Assembly: GCA_030704615.1 (NCBI GenBank)
Contig: CM060731.1
Location: forward strand, 66,878,756 to 66,942,755
DNA length: 64,000 bases
DNA from: Takakia lepidozioides
Lineage: Eukaryota; Streptophyta; Takakiopsida; Takakiales; Takakiaceae
Reading direction: 5' to 3'
The notes under the pieces were generated by a model. That model did not search any database and was not told where the DNA came from. It saw only the letters and a list, made by a program, of their open reading frames with translations. Positions 1-10,728 of the stretch are shown here, one piece after another. The stretch's first letter is position 1. The number at the start of each line of letters is the position of its first letter. The position numbers and the translations under genes are program-made.

Positions 1-109
1 GAAGAGGGAGAGGGAAAATGTATGGTGGGTCTAATTATCTTAAGACAAGGAAAACTCTGATTGTGAAACTTGCTTGGCCATTCGAGAGATTGCCAAAAGT
101 CATGTTATA

Positions 110-410
110 GGCCCGTTTGTTCCGGGCATCGGCGAGGGAATGAAAAAACGAAAAAACGAAAAAAAAAAAAAAAAAAAAAAAAATCTTGTGTGGGATGGGC
201 ATCTGCAAAGAAAACATGCTCCGCAGATGCCCTGAAACAGTGTGTGGTGCCGCACACTGTTTTCCGGGCATCTGCCAGGCAAACGAAAAAACGAAAAAAC
301 GAAAAAACGAAAAAAACCAAAACAGAAAAAAAAACAACCTTGTGTGGGATGGGCATCTGCAGAGAAAACATGCTCCGCAGATGCCCTGCAACAGTGTGCA
401 GTGTCTTGGG
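110..410. repeat. Two tandem ~155-bp units with hairpins and A-rich spacers
   Basis: Two units each contain the phrase CTTGTGTGGGATGGGCATCT (from 184 and 339) and a perfect 10-bp inverted repeat GGGCATCTGC / GCAGATGCCC around a 16-bp loop (197-232 and 351-386). The units are separated by runs of CGAAAAAA. A third, weaker version of the same motif starts near 115. The block sits just before a possible 3' terminal exon, so it may lie in an intron. The element class is unknown. Confidence 0.7.
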
Positions 411-470
411 TAGTATCTTTTGGGATGTTTCAGAGGAATGTCAAGTATGTACAGTTGTACAGCGGTGCAG

Positions 471-624
471 GTTTAGGCAGCTTTCTTCCAGTTGCGCTGA
501 TTTTGTTAGCTTGATTAGGCAATGGATGGAGGAGACTCCATATGAGTGGCTTATGAGATTCTTTGGAAGCAGTTTACAGAGTTTTAGAGTGAACAATTTC
601 CAAACTGAAGAGGCTGAGTATTGA
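471..624 (+). CDS. Possible last exon of an upstream gene (unrecognised)
   Basis: An open frame follows a plausible splice acceptor (GCGGTGCAG, ending at 470) and runs about 50 codons to TGA at 622-624. The product is rich in W, F and acidic residues (for example RQWMEETPYEW and a tail ending TEEAEY) and looks like a natural C-terminus rather than a random frame. No family is recognised. The rest of the gene would lie left of the window. The low-complexity repeats immediately upstream would then be intronic. It could also be a chance frame. Confidence 0.4.
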
Positions 625-2440
625 TGCTTTAAAGTAAAGGCACAGGCTTCTGTGTGCCATTAGAAGAATTATTCGTATAATGTCAATGTCTGAAGTGATT
701 TGATCAGAAAGATGTGAAGGCGGGTGCTAGTTGGCAAAGTATTGCGAGTCCCACTCCCACCTTAACCTGTCGCATCACTATCTCCTGCATGCCATCAGCT
801 TATCTATGCTCAGCCACTAGCCGACTTAGTCTGTTTTGTGGCAGCGTTGCTGTCCGTTGAGGGGAGGGCAAGGTCGTAGTAATAAGCGAATTATTTTGGC
901 CTTGTAAGTTATCATCCTTGGAAGTTATGTGCATTTTAATCTTGACATGCTGGATTTGATCAAGATTGGTCTAGCATCAATCTGGGGCTGCACTCGTCGG
1001 CATATTTTCCAAAAGTATGAAGAGTTTCTCCTTATCTCCTCAGTCAAGCACTTGGACAACATCTATTGATGCTTCGCAGAGGGCCTTTGTGGGGTATACA
1101 AGAGATCAAGGCTTGGGTGAGATAATGGTGATCCAGGATTTATCTTTGGTAAACTTGAATTTTGTCCCTGCTACATATTTTTTCATTTTTATGTGAAGAA
1201 GTAAGATGCCACTACCTTTTCGAGTACAGTACATGTCTGATCGGTCCTGCAGCTGTGGGAAGCTTTTCGCTTTTCTGCAGCTTCTTCGAGCGTATGTTTG
1301 GCAGAGTGAGTCGTAAGCATGAACTTCTTGTCTGGGTATGTCTTGCAATTGTCACATTGGCAGTGTCACAATATCTTGACCCCTATGTGAGATTTTGCCA
1401 CATTTACAATCCTTCCAACCAGCCCTGCCTCTCTGGGATCTAAATATCCCAAGCTACTCAAAAGACAGAATTATAGTCAGACCTGTCCTGTTTGTTTTCT
1501 TGAACTAGTAATCTATCAGCTGATTGTAGACTCAAGTTCCATGGACAACCATCTAACTATAGTCACTGAGCTGCCTCTGGTAAGGTCTGTGACTTTGCTA
1601 ATCAATTATGCCCTGTAATGTTCTAGAGGAGTTGATGTGTGTTTCCTCTTCTTGCCGGTTGAGGTGCCTAGAATCGTTGCTTGCAAAGAAATTTCAGTCT
1701 TCTACACTTGTAGGAGAGAAACTTTGGCAATGGTGTATAAATGTCCCTCAACCCAGTTGAGTATCACTCATCAGATCCCAAGACCGCACTACAGCGTATG
1801 TGCAGCTTGTACACCCATTTCATGATGCAACCTGGGAACGATTTGGCGGATTAAGGATTGTTTCAGAGTGCGGTCTTCTGGTATGTGAGGTGTTCTTGCA
1901 TTTGCAGTGAATGATCAGGGCGGTCACTCTCAACCCTCCCAAGTACTTACAAACTGAAGAAAGTTATCTTTCCGGCTTTGTTTTTCTTCTACGATTCAAC
2001 CAATTGGGATTGCTTCTAATGTGCAATTGCGAAAGAAAGCAAATTCAGTAAAGTAAAAGAAATCTTTGGTATGAGAACAGAAATGAGATTCTACAGATGG
2101 ATTGTGGTGTGATTACAAGTACAATTCACTTAGGAAGGGCCTTAGTGTAAACAGTCTTGTGACCATATGTTGTACTGTAGAACCTCCCCAAAAAGTAGAG
2201 AAAATTTTCTCTAGTTTCTAGTCTTAAATGATGCAGTGCACTGCATCGGGAGTGAATGATAAACTTCTCTTCTTGACAGGGTTTGAAGTAGATGCAGAGT
2301 AAGAAGGCCATGACTCATAAGATGTCTGCTCACAGTGAAGGTGTTGTCCACTGTTCAATTGAGGAGGGAGGAGTCTATCGGTCTGACCACATTGCATACA
2401 GGACCAGAAAATCTATTTTGTCAAGATAGATACTCATGTC
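625..2440. other. No gene recognised
   Basis: Unique-looking sequence with short scattered frames only. No protein family, RNA gene or terminal repeat was recognised. The first part may be the 3' untranslated region of the exon ending at 624. Confidence 0.5.
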
Positions 2441-2481
2441 CCATACTCCATCAATAACCTCCAATGTGTTCGTCGAGCAGT

Positions 2482-2783
2482 ACATATCTACATCATGATG
2501 CAAAGATCAACACCCTGCTCAAGGTTGAAAATTAGTAAACGAACTTACCCAGTTTCAAACCCTAACCTAACAACTTCTAACAATTTCATTGTATACCAAA
2601 CAAAACTTTGTATGCCCTTCAGATCGATGAGCACATATCTACATCATGATGCAAAGATCAACACCCTACTCAAGGTTGAAAATTAGTAAAAGGACTTGCC
2701 CAGTTTCAAACACTTTTCACCAACCTAACTACTTTTAACGATTTCATTATACATCAAACAAAACTTTGTATGCCATTCAGGAC
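2482..2783. repeat. Tandem duplication, 151-bp unit, two copies
   Basis: Two adjacent copies start at 2482 and 2633 with ACATATCTACATCATGATGC and both end near CAAAACTTTGTATGCC. They differ by scattered substitutions. The block lies just downstream of the desaturase stop codon, so it may be in its 3' flank or 3' UTR. Confidence 0.85.
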
Positions 2784-2935
2784 ATGATTTCAAACAATCA
2801 AAGCATCGTCCACTTGTTGACTGCCATAAAGCTGCAGGGAAACTATCCTGCAAACTTCCTGCAATCACCAGGTCTGATTATTCATCTCAAAGCCACCCAA
2901 GGACTTGATGCTTGGCAGGCAGTCAGACCACGATA

Positions 2936-5572
2936 CTAAGTGCTCTTAAAAGCTAATTTTTTCATGTGCTCTTGTCTTGGAAGCTTCACCTTGGTTGCTA
3001 ACCCTACAGCTTCTAGACTGCGCACAATCCACCAGGTTGGGTCCAACTGCCACCACTCCAGGCCATGGCGCGCTGAGTATTCAAAGGCATGGTGGTTATT
3101 ATGCCACCCTTCTCCAAAAGCAAGCAATGCTACCCACCTGCCATTTACACACAAACATCTCAGAGAGCATACACATCAGACTTGTCATCACTACATAGTG
3201 GCTGCGCGTTGTAGGCTCCCAAAACACAATCCAAATTCCCTTTAGCACACAATCCACAACAGTTGGTCTACTAAACCTCCAGATCAAAACATAACAAGTT
3301 TCCATCATGGTACATTGAATTAATTCCCCAGAAATTCATACCCGCTGGACAAAACACTAGAAATGACAAATACCTCCATATGAAATCACAGTACAACTGC
3401 CATAACTGATCACCAATGTCCTAATCATCCTCCACTATATGCTAGAACACGAAGGTGGATCTTACTGTCAAGAGTCATCTGAAAAACCACGACATCACTT
3501 GAAACAATTATGCATATCTACAACTGCAGAATACTTTCAAGCTGAAACAGATCTCACCAGTTATTCCTGGATAGATCACCCGTGTTCCATTTCTGAGTAC
3601 CCCAAACATGCGATGCGGAGTTCACAGCCCATGTGATGTGATAAACCCACACTGTCCGTACAGCCTGACAAACCAAACAGCGGGACTGTTACCATCAGTT
3701 GTTCACCAATGAAGGAAGTTGCTTCAGTTTTCACAACAAAGAGGAAGATAAACAAGCACACAGCTTTTCTGGTTTACTGCCGTTTCACTTGCATGACTAT
3801 GCCTTGCTCATAAAGACCTCATAGGTCTCTAAAAAATGCTCCTTACAGTTGCAATCCATTGCAATTCCAACACCAAAGAGGCAAGGAAACATCATCACAA
3901 ACATATGCTTCCTGTTCAATGCCATTTAGACCTCACTCTAGAGGCTTCTCTATGTATTCGGTACCGGTATGCCAGCCAAGTATCACAAGTACTGGAAAGA
4001 AAGAAGAGAGACATTGTCCAAATACATACCATGCCCCAAATAAGATAAGGAAAGCCTCCGAGCGCATAGAGAGCCACAGCCATCATAATTGGGTGAATAG
4101 GATATGTCTTTCTAATGAACTTGTAAAAGGAATCTTGCTCCATATCACCAATGTTGCTGCGAGCACCAACCTGCACACAGAGCGGCAACTGCGTGAGACT
4201 CAACACCACAAATGTATCTCATTCATCAATTATGCTCCAATATGGAGCTGAATCAATGGACTAGTACCCTAGTGCTTCATTTCAAACCTTGCAGCCCCAG
4301 GGTGCACTGCAGACAGAGAGGATGGGATGCAAACATGGTGCACATCATGTCAATAGTCCAGCTTGATGCAGGCAGAGGATAGACATTCCGATACAGATTA
4401 CGACATAAATGCAGCCTTGAACCTACCCTCTCATTTGTTGAGTCATCATCAAGCAACCAGCCCATGTGGCTGTGCCAAAACCCTTCCAATGGAGTATGAG
4501 GATCCTTGTCGGTATCACAGTGCTGATGGTGATAGCGATGTGAGCTCACCCACTCCAATGGATCGCCCTACAACAAACACAACCACAGATCATTTATTAA
4601 TGCTCTGGAATAATGCATAGAGCCCACCTACACACCCAGCCATTCATTGTGTTCTGCTGCGTTTCATGTACATTCAGCTTCAAGAATTCTCCCTTACATT
4701 CCACAAAGTTCAAACACAAGTCACTTCTGCAGATCTAACCTAACGTTAACTCAACATGAACACAATACATTAGAGAGCCTATCACAGCACTGCCGCATCT
4801 GGGTGGACACACCATGATTTGAGAAGATTTTGGAAGGAAATTAAGAGGAGCTCAAACCTTCAGGACCTATATCTTCCTCCTAATCTGTGGAGTCAGCTAG
4901 GGATTAAACATAGCGCGAGATGATTACCTGGACGGCTTGCACGCCACAGTATGCGAAGGTATATTCAAGCCATTTGGGGACCTTGAAGCTTTTGTGTGAC
5001 AAGTTGCGGTGATAAGATAGAGTGATTCCTAACATGCCAGTGATGACGTAGAGCCCCATGAACACGCCAAATGCACCCCATGAGAATGTGAACGGAGCCA
5101 ATAGGCACAATCCATGCATGAAGAGCATGAATCCCCCATACGTCAAATCTTTTGCAGTCCATTTCCGGTTCAGAAAGTAAGGCCGTCTTTTCTTCACCAC
5201 CACATCAGACAACCAAATGTTCCCACATCCTTCTGCGGTATCATCCACCTGCTCTTCTGCCTCTTTTATCACGCAAACCGCTCCCCCTCGCCGACGCACT
5301 CTGCTACTCCTCTTTACATCAATACAAGCCACAGACGCTCCAGCAAAAAACTCCTTCGAGAACTGGTTACTCACATCTCTGGCTGGTAACACGAGAGGTC
5401 TGATCACAGAACTAGCATTCGCAACCACACTCCCACTGCAACTCGAACTTGACCTGCATGTGACCCGGGCCAAGCATGGAAGACCACGCCCATTCCCTCC
5501 CTTCCTCGTTCCTATCCCACTAGAGCCAACCGAAACAGCCTGCAAATTGCAAACACCGAGAGTGACTGCCAT
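2936..5572 (-). CDS. ADS: Plastid acyl-lipid desaturase (ADS/FAD5-type delta-9 family)
   Basis: Membrane di-iron fatty-acid desaturase. Five exons give one frame with consensus splice sites: 5572-4928, 4567-4427, 4170-4030, 3664-3558 and 3137-2936 (411 residues). The three histidine boxes are present: HRNLSH near residue 188, HRYHH near 225 and HNNHH near 356. Each lies beside hydrophobic segments, as usual in this family. The first ~100 residues are rich in Ser, Val, Arg and Ala and lack the fold, which suggests a chloroplast transit peptide. I chose the first in-frame ATG (5572); the frame stays open upstream without ATG. Family knowledge: plant members desaturate acyl chains on plastid or ER lipids, and the plastid forms act on MGDG-bound palmitate. 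Exact regiospecificity cannot be read from sequence. No lesions were seen. Confidence 0.94.
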
Positions 5573-6500
5573 CTCCAACCACGCTGGATTTACAATCCTC
5601 CGTCCTCCAGTTTCCGAATCCGATTGCACACATATACACCTCCTCTAAGCTTAAAGACCACACATCTTCCCACCGCCTCCGAGCACCACAGGCCTCCGCG
5701 GCCAGATCAGACGACAACCCAACTCGTCTACAATCTTCACAACAACACCCTGACCGACTCCACCGCGAAATCTGATACTTGTCCAGTCGGTGCGGGCTCA
5801 CGAAGGTACTACGCTGCTGCTGCTGCTGATGCAGCTATGGCGTCCGAGCTCCCCAGCACCTGTCGGAGAGAGACGACGCCCCTCTCCTTTCTTTTATTTA
5901 TTTCTTATTTCCCCATACAATTATAAATCCAAAATTATTACAATTCCAACTTACTGTGGATGGATGCTCTGCAGTGGATGGAAAGTAACCGTCCCAAACA
6001 TTCATTTGAAACGCCTACATGCATCCACACGTAAGCTTCATCCATCAATCATCCGTCTAAAGGCTGTGGTCGAAAAGTGTAAATCCTGCTTCCCTCCCAA
6101 ATTCGTGGCTCCGGTTTTGTTCCCTTTGTCTTTTACTAAATATACCCACTTGTTCGTATCCCCTGCGTCGTAATTTTCTTTTCTTCTTTCATTTTCTTCT
6201 TCTTTTTTATTGTTTTCTTTTTCCTTTTTTCTCTATGATTTTTTGCCATTTTATTACTTTTTAAAGGAAATTTTGATACTTTTTCTTTTCTTTTTTTTAC
6301 ATATTTGATTCACTGTTCACTGTCCACTGTCCACTCCCATCTTTTTCTTTTCATTGTTTTTCTTAAAGAGCCGATGGTAGCCCTCAGAATTTTAATAATG
6401 AAGGGCGGAGGGACCCATCTTTTTTTTCTTTTCTAAAATTTTAAAGAGAAAAGGGGATAGTGGCCCATCTTTTTTTTCTTCTTAAAAATAAAAAACAATA
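5573..6500. other. Desaturase 5' flank; no other gene seen
   Basis: Probable 5' UTR and promoter of the minus-strand desaturase, then T-rich sequence (about 6175-6360). No reliable TATA element or other gene was found. Confidence 0.4.
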
Positions 6501-6508
6501 AAAATTAT

Positions 6509-6697
6509 AAAGAACCCTGTTGCTGGCCAGTCGGTAAGCTCAGTTGTGCACGGATTTGATTGATTATGGGTTCAAATCCTGCTACCTTGTCGGGTGTGGT
6601 ATGATCTTTTCCCCCTTCCCTTGGGCCCCTGTTCCTTTGGCGGTTTGTGCTAGGAGCCTCAGCTTACTTTGAAAGAGGTTATTTTCTCTAAAAAAGG
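6509..6697 (+). mobile_element. tRNA-derived SINE-like fragment
   Basis: A box A-like TGGCCAGTCGG at 6524-6534 is followed 34 nt later by a box B-like GGGTTCAAATCC at 6568-6579, the pol III spacing of a tRNA-derived SINE head. A tRNA-unrelated body follows and ends in CTCTAAAAAAGG. The D- and anticodon-arm regions do not fold into a functional tRNA, so this is not called a tRNA gene. Target duplications were not identified. Confidence 0.5.
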
Positions 6698-7225
6698 CAT
6701 AAAGAAGGGGAGTGATTTGTGAGCGGTAATAAGTTCCCTATATAATAACACAATAATTTAAAAAATAGAAATATTATTATTATTATTACAATAAATTATA
6801 TTTCATTATATTTATCTAGAAAATAGAGGTGCATGGATAAAGGGCCCAGCCTACAGGAGCAGCGCAATCTCACATATTGCGTCCCACCACAAACCACGTC
6901 CCAATCCACATTGCATTCCACGTCACTGGATTTTATGGATGAAAAGTGCACATGGAATGGGACCCGGAAAGTGCGCCGGGCCTCACGAGGGAGCGAGGAG
7001 GATAAAAGGAATGTGGTGACCATTCAAACGGCGCCACGTGGATCAAATCTGAATGGGGTTCATAAGCGCCACGGACCGGCGACATAGCCCAGCCAGTGAC
7101 GCTCATTTTGTGGTGCGCGCGGCCACGCTATTGGGTGCCTGGATTTGCTTGGAGGCTAGCTTTACCGGGCGTTCCCGTCGACCTCGCTGGTAGCCACCTG
7201 CTATTTCCGGTGTGTGGTGGGCGAC

Positions 7226-7410
7226 TTTTGTACACAAATATGTCTTTGTCTTTGTCTTTGTCGTTAAAAAAAACAAAAAAACAAAAAAAACAAAAAACAA
7301 TTTGTTTTTTTTTTAAAGGTGAACAGGGGACTTGGCCCTGGATGAACTTTATTAGATGATTATTGAATACAATTTCAATTTCAATTTCAATTTGTCTTCT
7401 TCAATTGTGC
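7226..7410. repeat. Low-complexity block: (TCTTTG)n, CAAAAAA runs, (AATTTC)n
   Basis: Short simple repeats in succession: TCTTTG units at about 7240-7260, A-rich and T-rich runs to 7315, then AATTTC units near 7372-7397. Frames across it are low-complexity artefacts. Confidence 0.8.
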
Positions 7411-7549
7411 GGGTAAAATATTTACCCAATAAATAAGGGTGAAGGTAAATGGTTTACCTGGATGTTCCACTTCTCATCCATCCTTACCATACGGATGAGT
7501 ACTTTTCATTTTTCCTTACCTTTACCCGAGTAAATTGTAAATCATTTAT

Positions 7550-8970
7550 ATATATTCGTATATACCAGTATTGGTCTGGTATATAGGTTGTACCAATGGT
7601 ATCAAGTATCAACACTGGTATGAAAAAACTGAACTGGCTGGTAGGAAGAGTTACAATAATACCTGAGGAACCTACCTAGGCGACAGAAAAATATTCTAAT
7701 ACCACAGCCAATACCAAGTTTATACGTGTTGGGCGGCGGTTATTTGATTTCTTTCATAACCTCCGTTTCCGCGCTTTTCCGTATATTTATGGAAAGAACC
7801 ACCGGATCCGGTTAATTGTATGAACCTCGAAGAACCGGTAGTTTTCATCAAATAACCGGCATGTCTTTGGCGGTTTTTGGAAGGTTGTCAGGCTAGTTAT
7901 TTCAAAACTTTGTAACCGGCGGGTATGAGCCTTTGTCAGTTCTTTGTTTTCTTTGAGAACCGCGGTTATATATCCATATAACTTTCTTGATAACCTCCGG
8001 GGGTTTGTAGCGAATCAAAGAACCTCCCAACATAAACCACCTGATTTTGCTTAGGTATAGTGTTGAGAATTTGACCCAGTTTGATTGGTATCAAAATCAG
8101 ATTGTTTTTGAAATACTTAGAACCGGTTGGTATAAAAACTCTTGCTTGTACGAGCCTCCATCATGGCTTCTTAAGATCATTTTTATCCTCTTTGGGCTTT
8201 GTCCCCCTCTCAAATTTTTTTTCCCTTCAACAATCAAGTAATAAAGTTTCCAAGGCCACTGTCCAAGTGTTTTATATATATATATATATATTAGCCGCAA
8301 GGCGAAGTGGCTCTTAGTTACGCCGGCCTCGGCCGGAGTCTTCTCTCTCTATATATATATATATATAACATAATACTTAGATCTGGTTGGTATGTGAAAA
8401 TGTAGTACCAAACGAGTGTTGGACCGGTATATATGGTCAGACCCGAGTATTCAGGAAAGGTAGAGTAATGGTATGAAGAACCATACCCCATTGGTATGAA
8501 AGAACATTATACCCCGGTGCATAACCTACGGGGGTGGATATTGAGTTAAGGATTTGCTCATCGATACCATACCAGCCTAGGTTGTCGCTGTTGTTATACT
8601 GCCTGCGATACCATTATTGAGGGTTGCAAGCAACGATGGACCTCAGTATATATAAGTAGGGAGAGGACGTTAGTAAGGTTGAGCGCCCACGTTGCACAAC
8701 AAACTCAAATGATTCGTTACTGCATCGAATTACGAGGATCTCCTTGGGCAGCCAGATTGCCCTCAAGTTTTAATGCGGTCCATTAGGACTTTTCTTGTTT
8801 TATTGTGATCGCCTTTGCAGCCTCTGGTTGGTGCTTCAGAAGCTTCAAAGAAGTTATACCATACCAATGTTCATATACCCCCAGTATGAATACCAAAAAT
8901 TCAACACTAAATACCATACTCATATACTACCAAACAACATTGGTATATACCATTTTAAAAAACAATAATA
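7550..8970. other. TGGTAT/ATACCA-rich decayed repeat; no gene
   Basis: AT-rich DNA with a strikingly dense scatter of TGGTAT and its complement, plus CCGGTTAT and ACCGG motifs and (TA)n tracts at 8275-8291 and 8350-8368. A TATA-like TATATATAAG at about 8647 lies in what may be an old LTR promoter. No coding potential was recognised. It is probably a degraded mobile element of unknown class. Confidence 0.4.
8292..8346 (+). repeat. Dispersed repeat copy a (TAGCCGCAAGG...GGCCGGAGTCTTCT)
   Basis: A ~55-bp segment matches, in reverse orientation, the segment at 44825-44880. Shared blocks are TAGCCGCAAGG, GAAGTG, CTCTTA and GGCCGGAGTCTTCT. Both copies lie next to AT microsatellite. It is probably the conserved part of a short interspersed element. 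Confidence 0.65.
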
Positions 8971-9180
8971 AACAGGGACAGTGGCCTTGGTAGAAACATT
9001 ATTTGGGGATAAAAATTAAAACCCAATACCACACCATAAGGCACACACACCGTAGTAAGTGATTAATCAAACGTGCCCTCTTGAACCATGACCGAACTTG
9101 GCCCGTGAAGCAGCATTATACTATAAGAGTTTTGACATTCTAATTATGTCTTCAAAGGCGTGATTAACAAGTAATAGTAA

Positions 9181-9773
9181 TTACGAAGAAGAACCATTGA
9201 TTGAGAGAAACCTCAGTAAAGTAATCGATAATGAAGTCGCGAGGCTTTTGTGGAAGTCTTCAGTGAGGTGCTTCCAATTAATCTCGCACGGTATTGTAGC
9301 ATATGATCCGTGACAGGCCCGGGTGTGTCGAAAGGCAGCAACTGTGTTATGCGGATTTCGCTCGATGTCTGCACACATTTTAGTCCAAGCTTTCTAAATT
9401 CAGTACCTAAATCCTGAAATATAAGGGATAGGAGAGAAGAGATCGAGGAGGTATCACCTGTAAATGTCCTTGCACACCACGCCTTCCAAAGGCGCCAAAG
9501 AGTGGAGCTCCTAAGGGTCTCAAAGATAGGGCAGTTGACAAGATCGTAGTTGATGAGAAGGTCCTCCGTGGACAGGTTCCTGGGATTCTAGTGTCTATAG
9601 AAGACTTCGATGAAGGGCCAGATCTTTGTTGGGGAATGGCAAAAGATAAGACAATAATGTTCGATGGATTCTATAATCCCAAAGGAGCAGCATGCGCAAA
9701 GAAGGGCAAATTGAAAATGTAGCCACTCACCCACTTTTAGAACTCTTCTTGGGAACCCATGCAAAATGACCAC
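9181..9773 (-). pseudogene. LINE ORF2 C-terminal fragment (zinc-binding region)
   Basis: Minus-strand frames show the arrangement found behind plant LINE reverse transcriptases: ...CACCSFGIIESIEHY...C...W, that is a CxxC, an E...H and a C followed by a Trp-rich stretch. Frames are broken. It ends near the start of the plus-strand LINE fragment at 10040 and is a separate truncated insertion. Confidence 0.5.
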
Positions 9774-10039
9774 CTTAAATGACCACCATGTTCAAAAACA
9801 AAATTAACAATTAACAAAATTAACAACAGTTTCACAATTCACAACCTATTTATATTCATACTTGCAACTTATACTACTTTTATTACAAAGATCATCCTTA
9901 TAAATCCATTTAATTGAGATTGGCTCCTCCCTAAGGAGAGACCAGGCAACGATTGTTATCTCCTGATGTACCTTCCCCAGTTAATACCTATCTATCAAGA
10001 TTCCCCAATAAATAGCTATTTTTAACTAATAATAATTTC

Positions 10040-10377
10040 CTCTTCTCCAAAAGAGATGGCCAGCATAGCAGAAGTCCACTTTGCTAGCTTATTCTCTAAG
10101 AGACAGCATTCAGCAGAAACGGATCAAGCTTCTGATACCATTCTGCAACACATTCCTGCTCTCCTCTCTGTCAAAGATAAAGAGTTGTTGTCTGCCCCCC
10201 TTACAGAACCAGAGCTTGGGCATGCGCTTGACTCCAATCAGGCAAGGCACCTGGTATAGATGGTCTTCCTGTAGAGCTCTTTAAAACATTGTAGCAAAAC
10301 ATGAGAGATGACTTTGTGGAGTTTACCAATGGCATTCTTGCCAAGGGCATTTTGCCCTCACAATTATCAGTGGGCCT
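10040..10377 (+). pseudogene. LINE reverse transcriptase, part A (interrupted by gypsy copy 1)
   Basis: This encodes the stretch just before the RT fingers of a plant-type LINE: FASLF, IPALLS, LTEPELGHAL and then TNGILAKGILPSQLSVGL, with frameshifts. The last codons are cut at 10377 by gypsy copy 1. Removing that element and one 4-bp duplication (GCCT) restores the frame into 22094 onward, which reads ITLKKGDRSS, the expected next RT motif. The upstream part of this LINE (endonuclease, ORF1) is missing here. Confidence 0.8.
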
Positions 10378-10728
10378 TGTCAAGTTAAATAAGCACAGTG
10401 TGAAAACAGCTAGAATAAAACTAGTTATTTGTATTTAACACTTGGATTTAGGTCAAGTGTTAAATCAGGTGTCAAGTTTAGTTTGACACCTGGTCCGTCT
10501 TATCTTCACGAGAGCGGCAGTCGCGCGGCTCATCTTTCTCGAGTTGAGCCTGCGCGACCGAGCTCTTCCATGCGTTTAGATCTGAGTGTACTCATGATGG
10601 GAGTGTAGGTTGTTGTGGGGTGGAGTCCCCATAGCTTGGGGTGCCCCTGGCTCGACTTCTATTATAAAGAGTGATAGCGATGGATTTCATATGTTTTGTG
10701 TCAACAGTGTCTCTATGCTTGTTTATCA
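10378..10728 (+). repeat. Terminal segment A1 of gypsy copy 1 (LTR part)
   Basis: This starts TGTCAAGTTAAATAAGCAC and ends TTTATCA. It is 351 bp, with a TATA-like TATTATAAAG near 10660. It is nearly identical to A2 (21653-22003) and similar to the left end of copy 2 (36081-36431). It is followed by CTCGAGAG in both copies, presumably the start of the primer-binding/leader region, although no tRNA complement was recognised. Confidence 0.9.

Noticed and set aside
70-624. 184-codon frame through the A-rich repeats
   Set aside because: The N-terminal two thirds are Lys runs from poly-A and hairpin repeats; only the last ~50 codons behind a splice acceptor look real.
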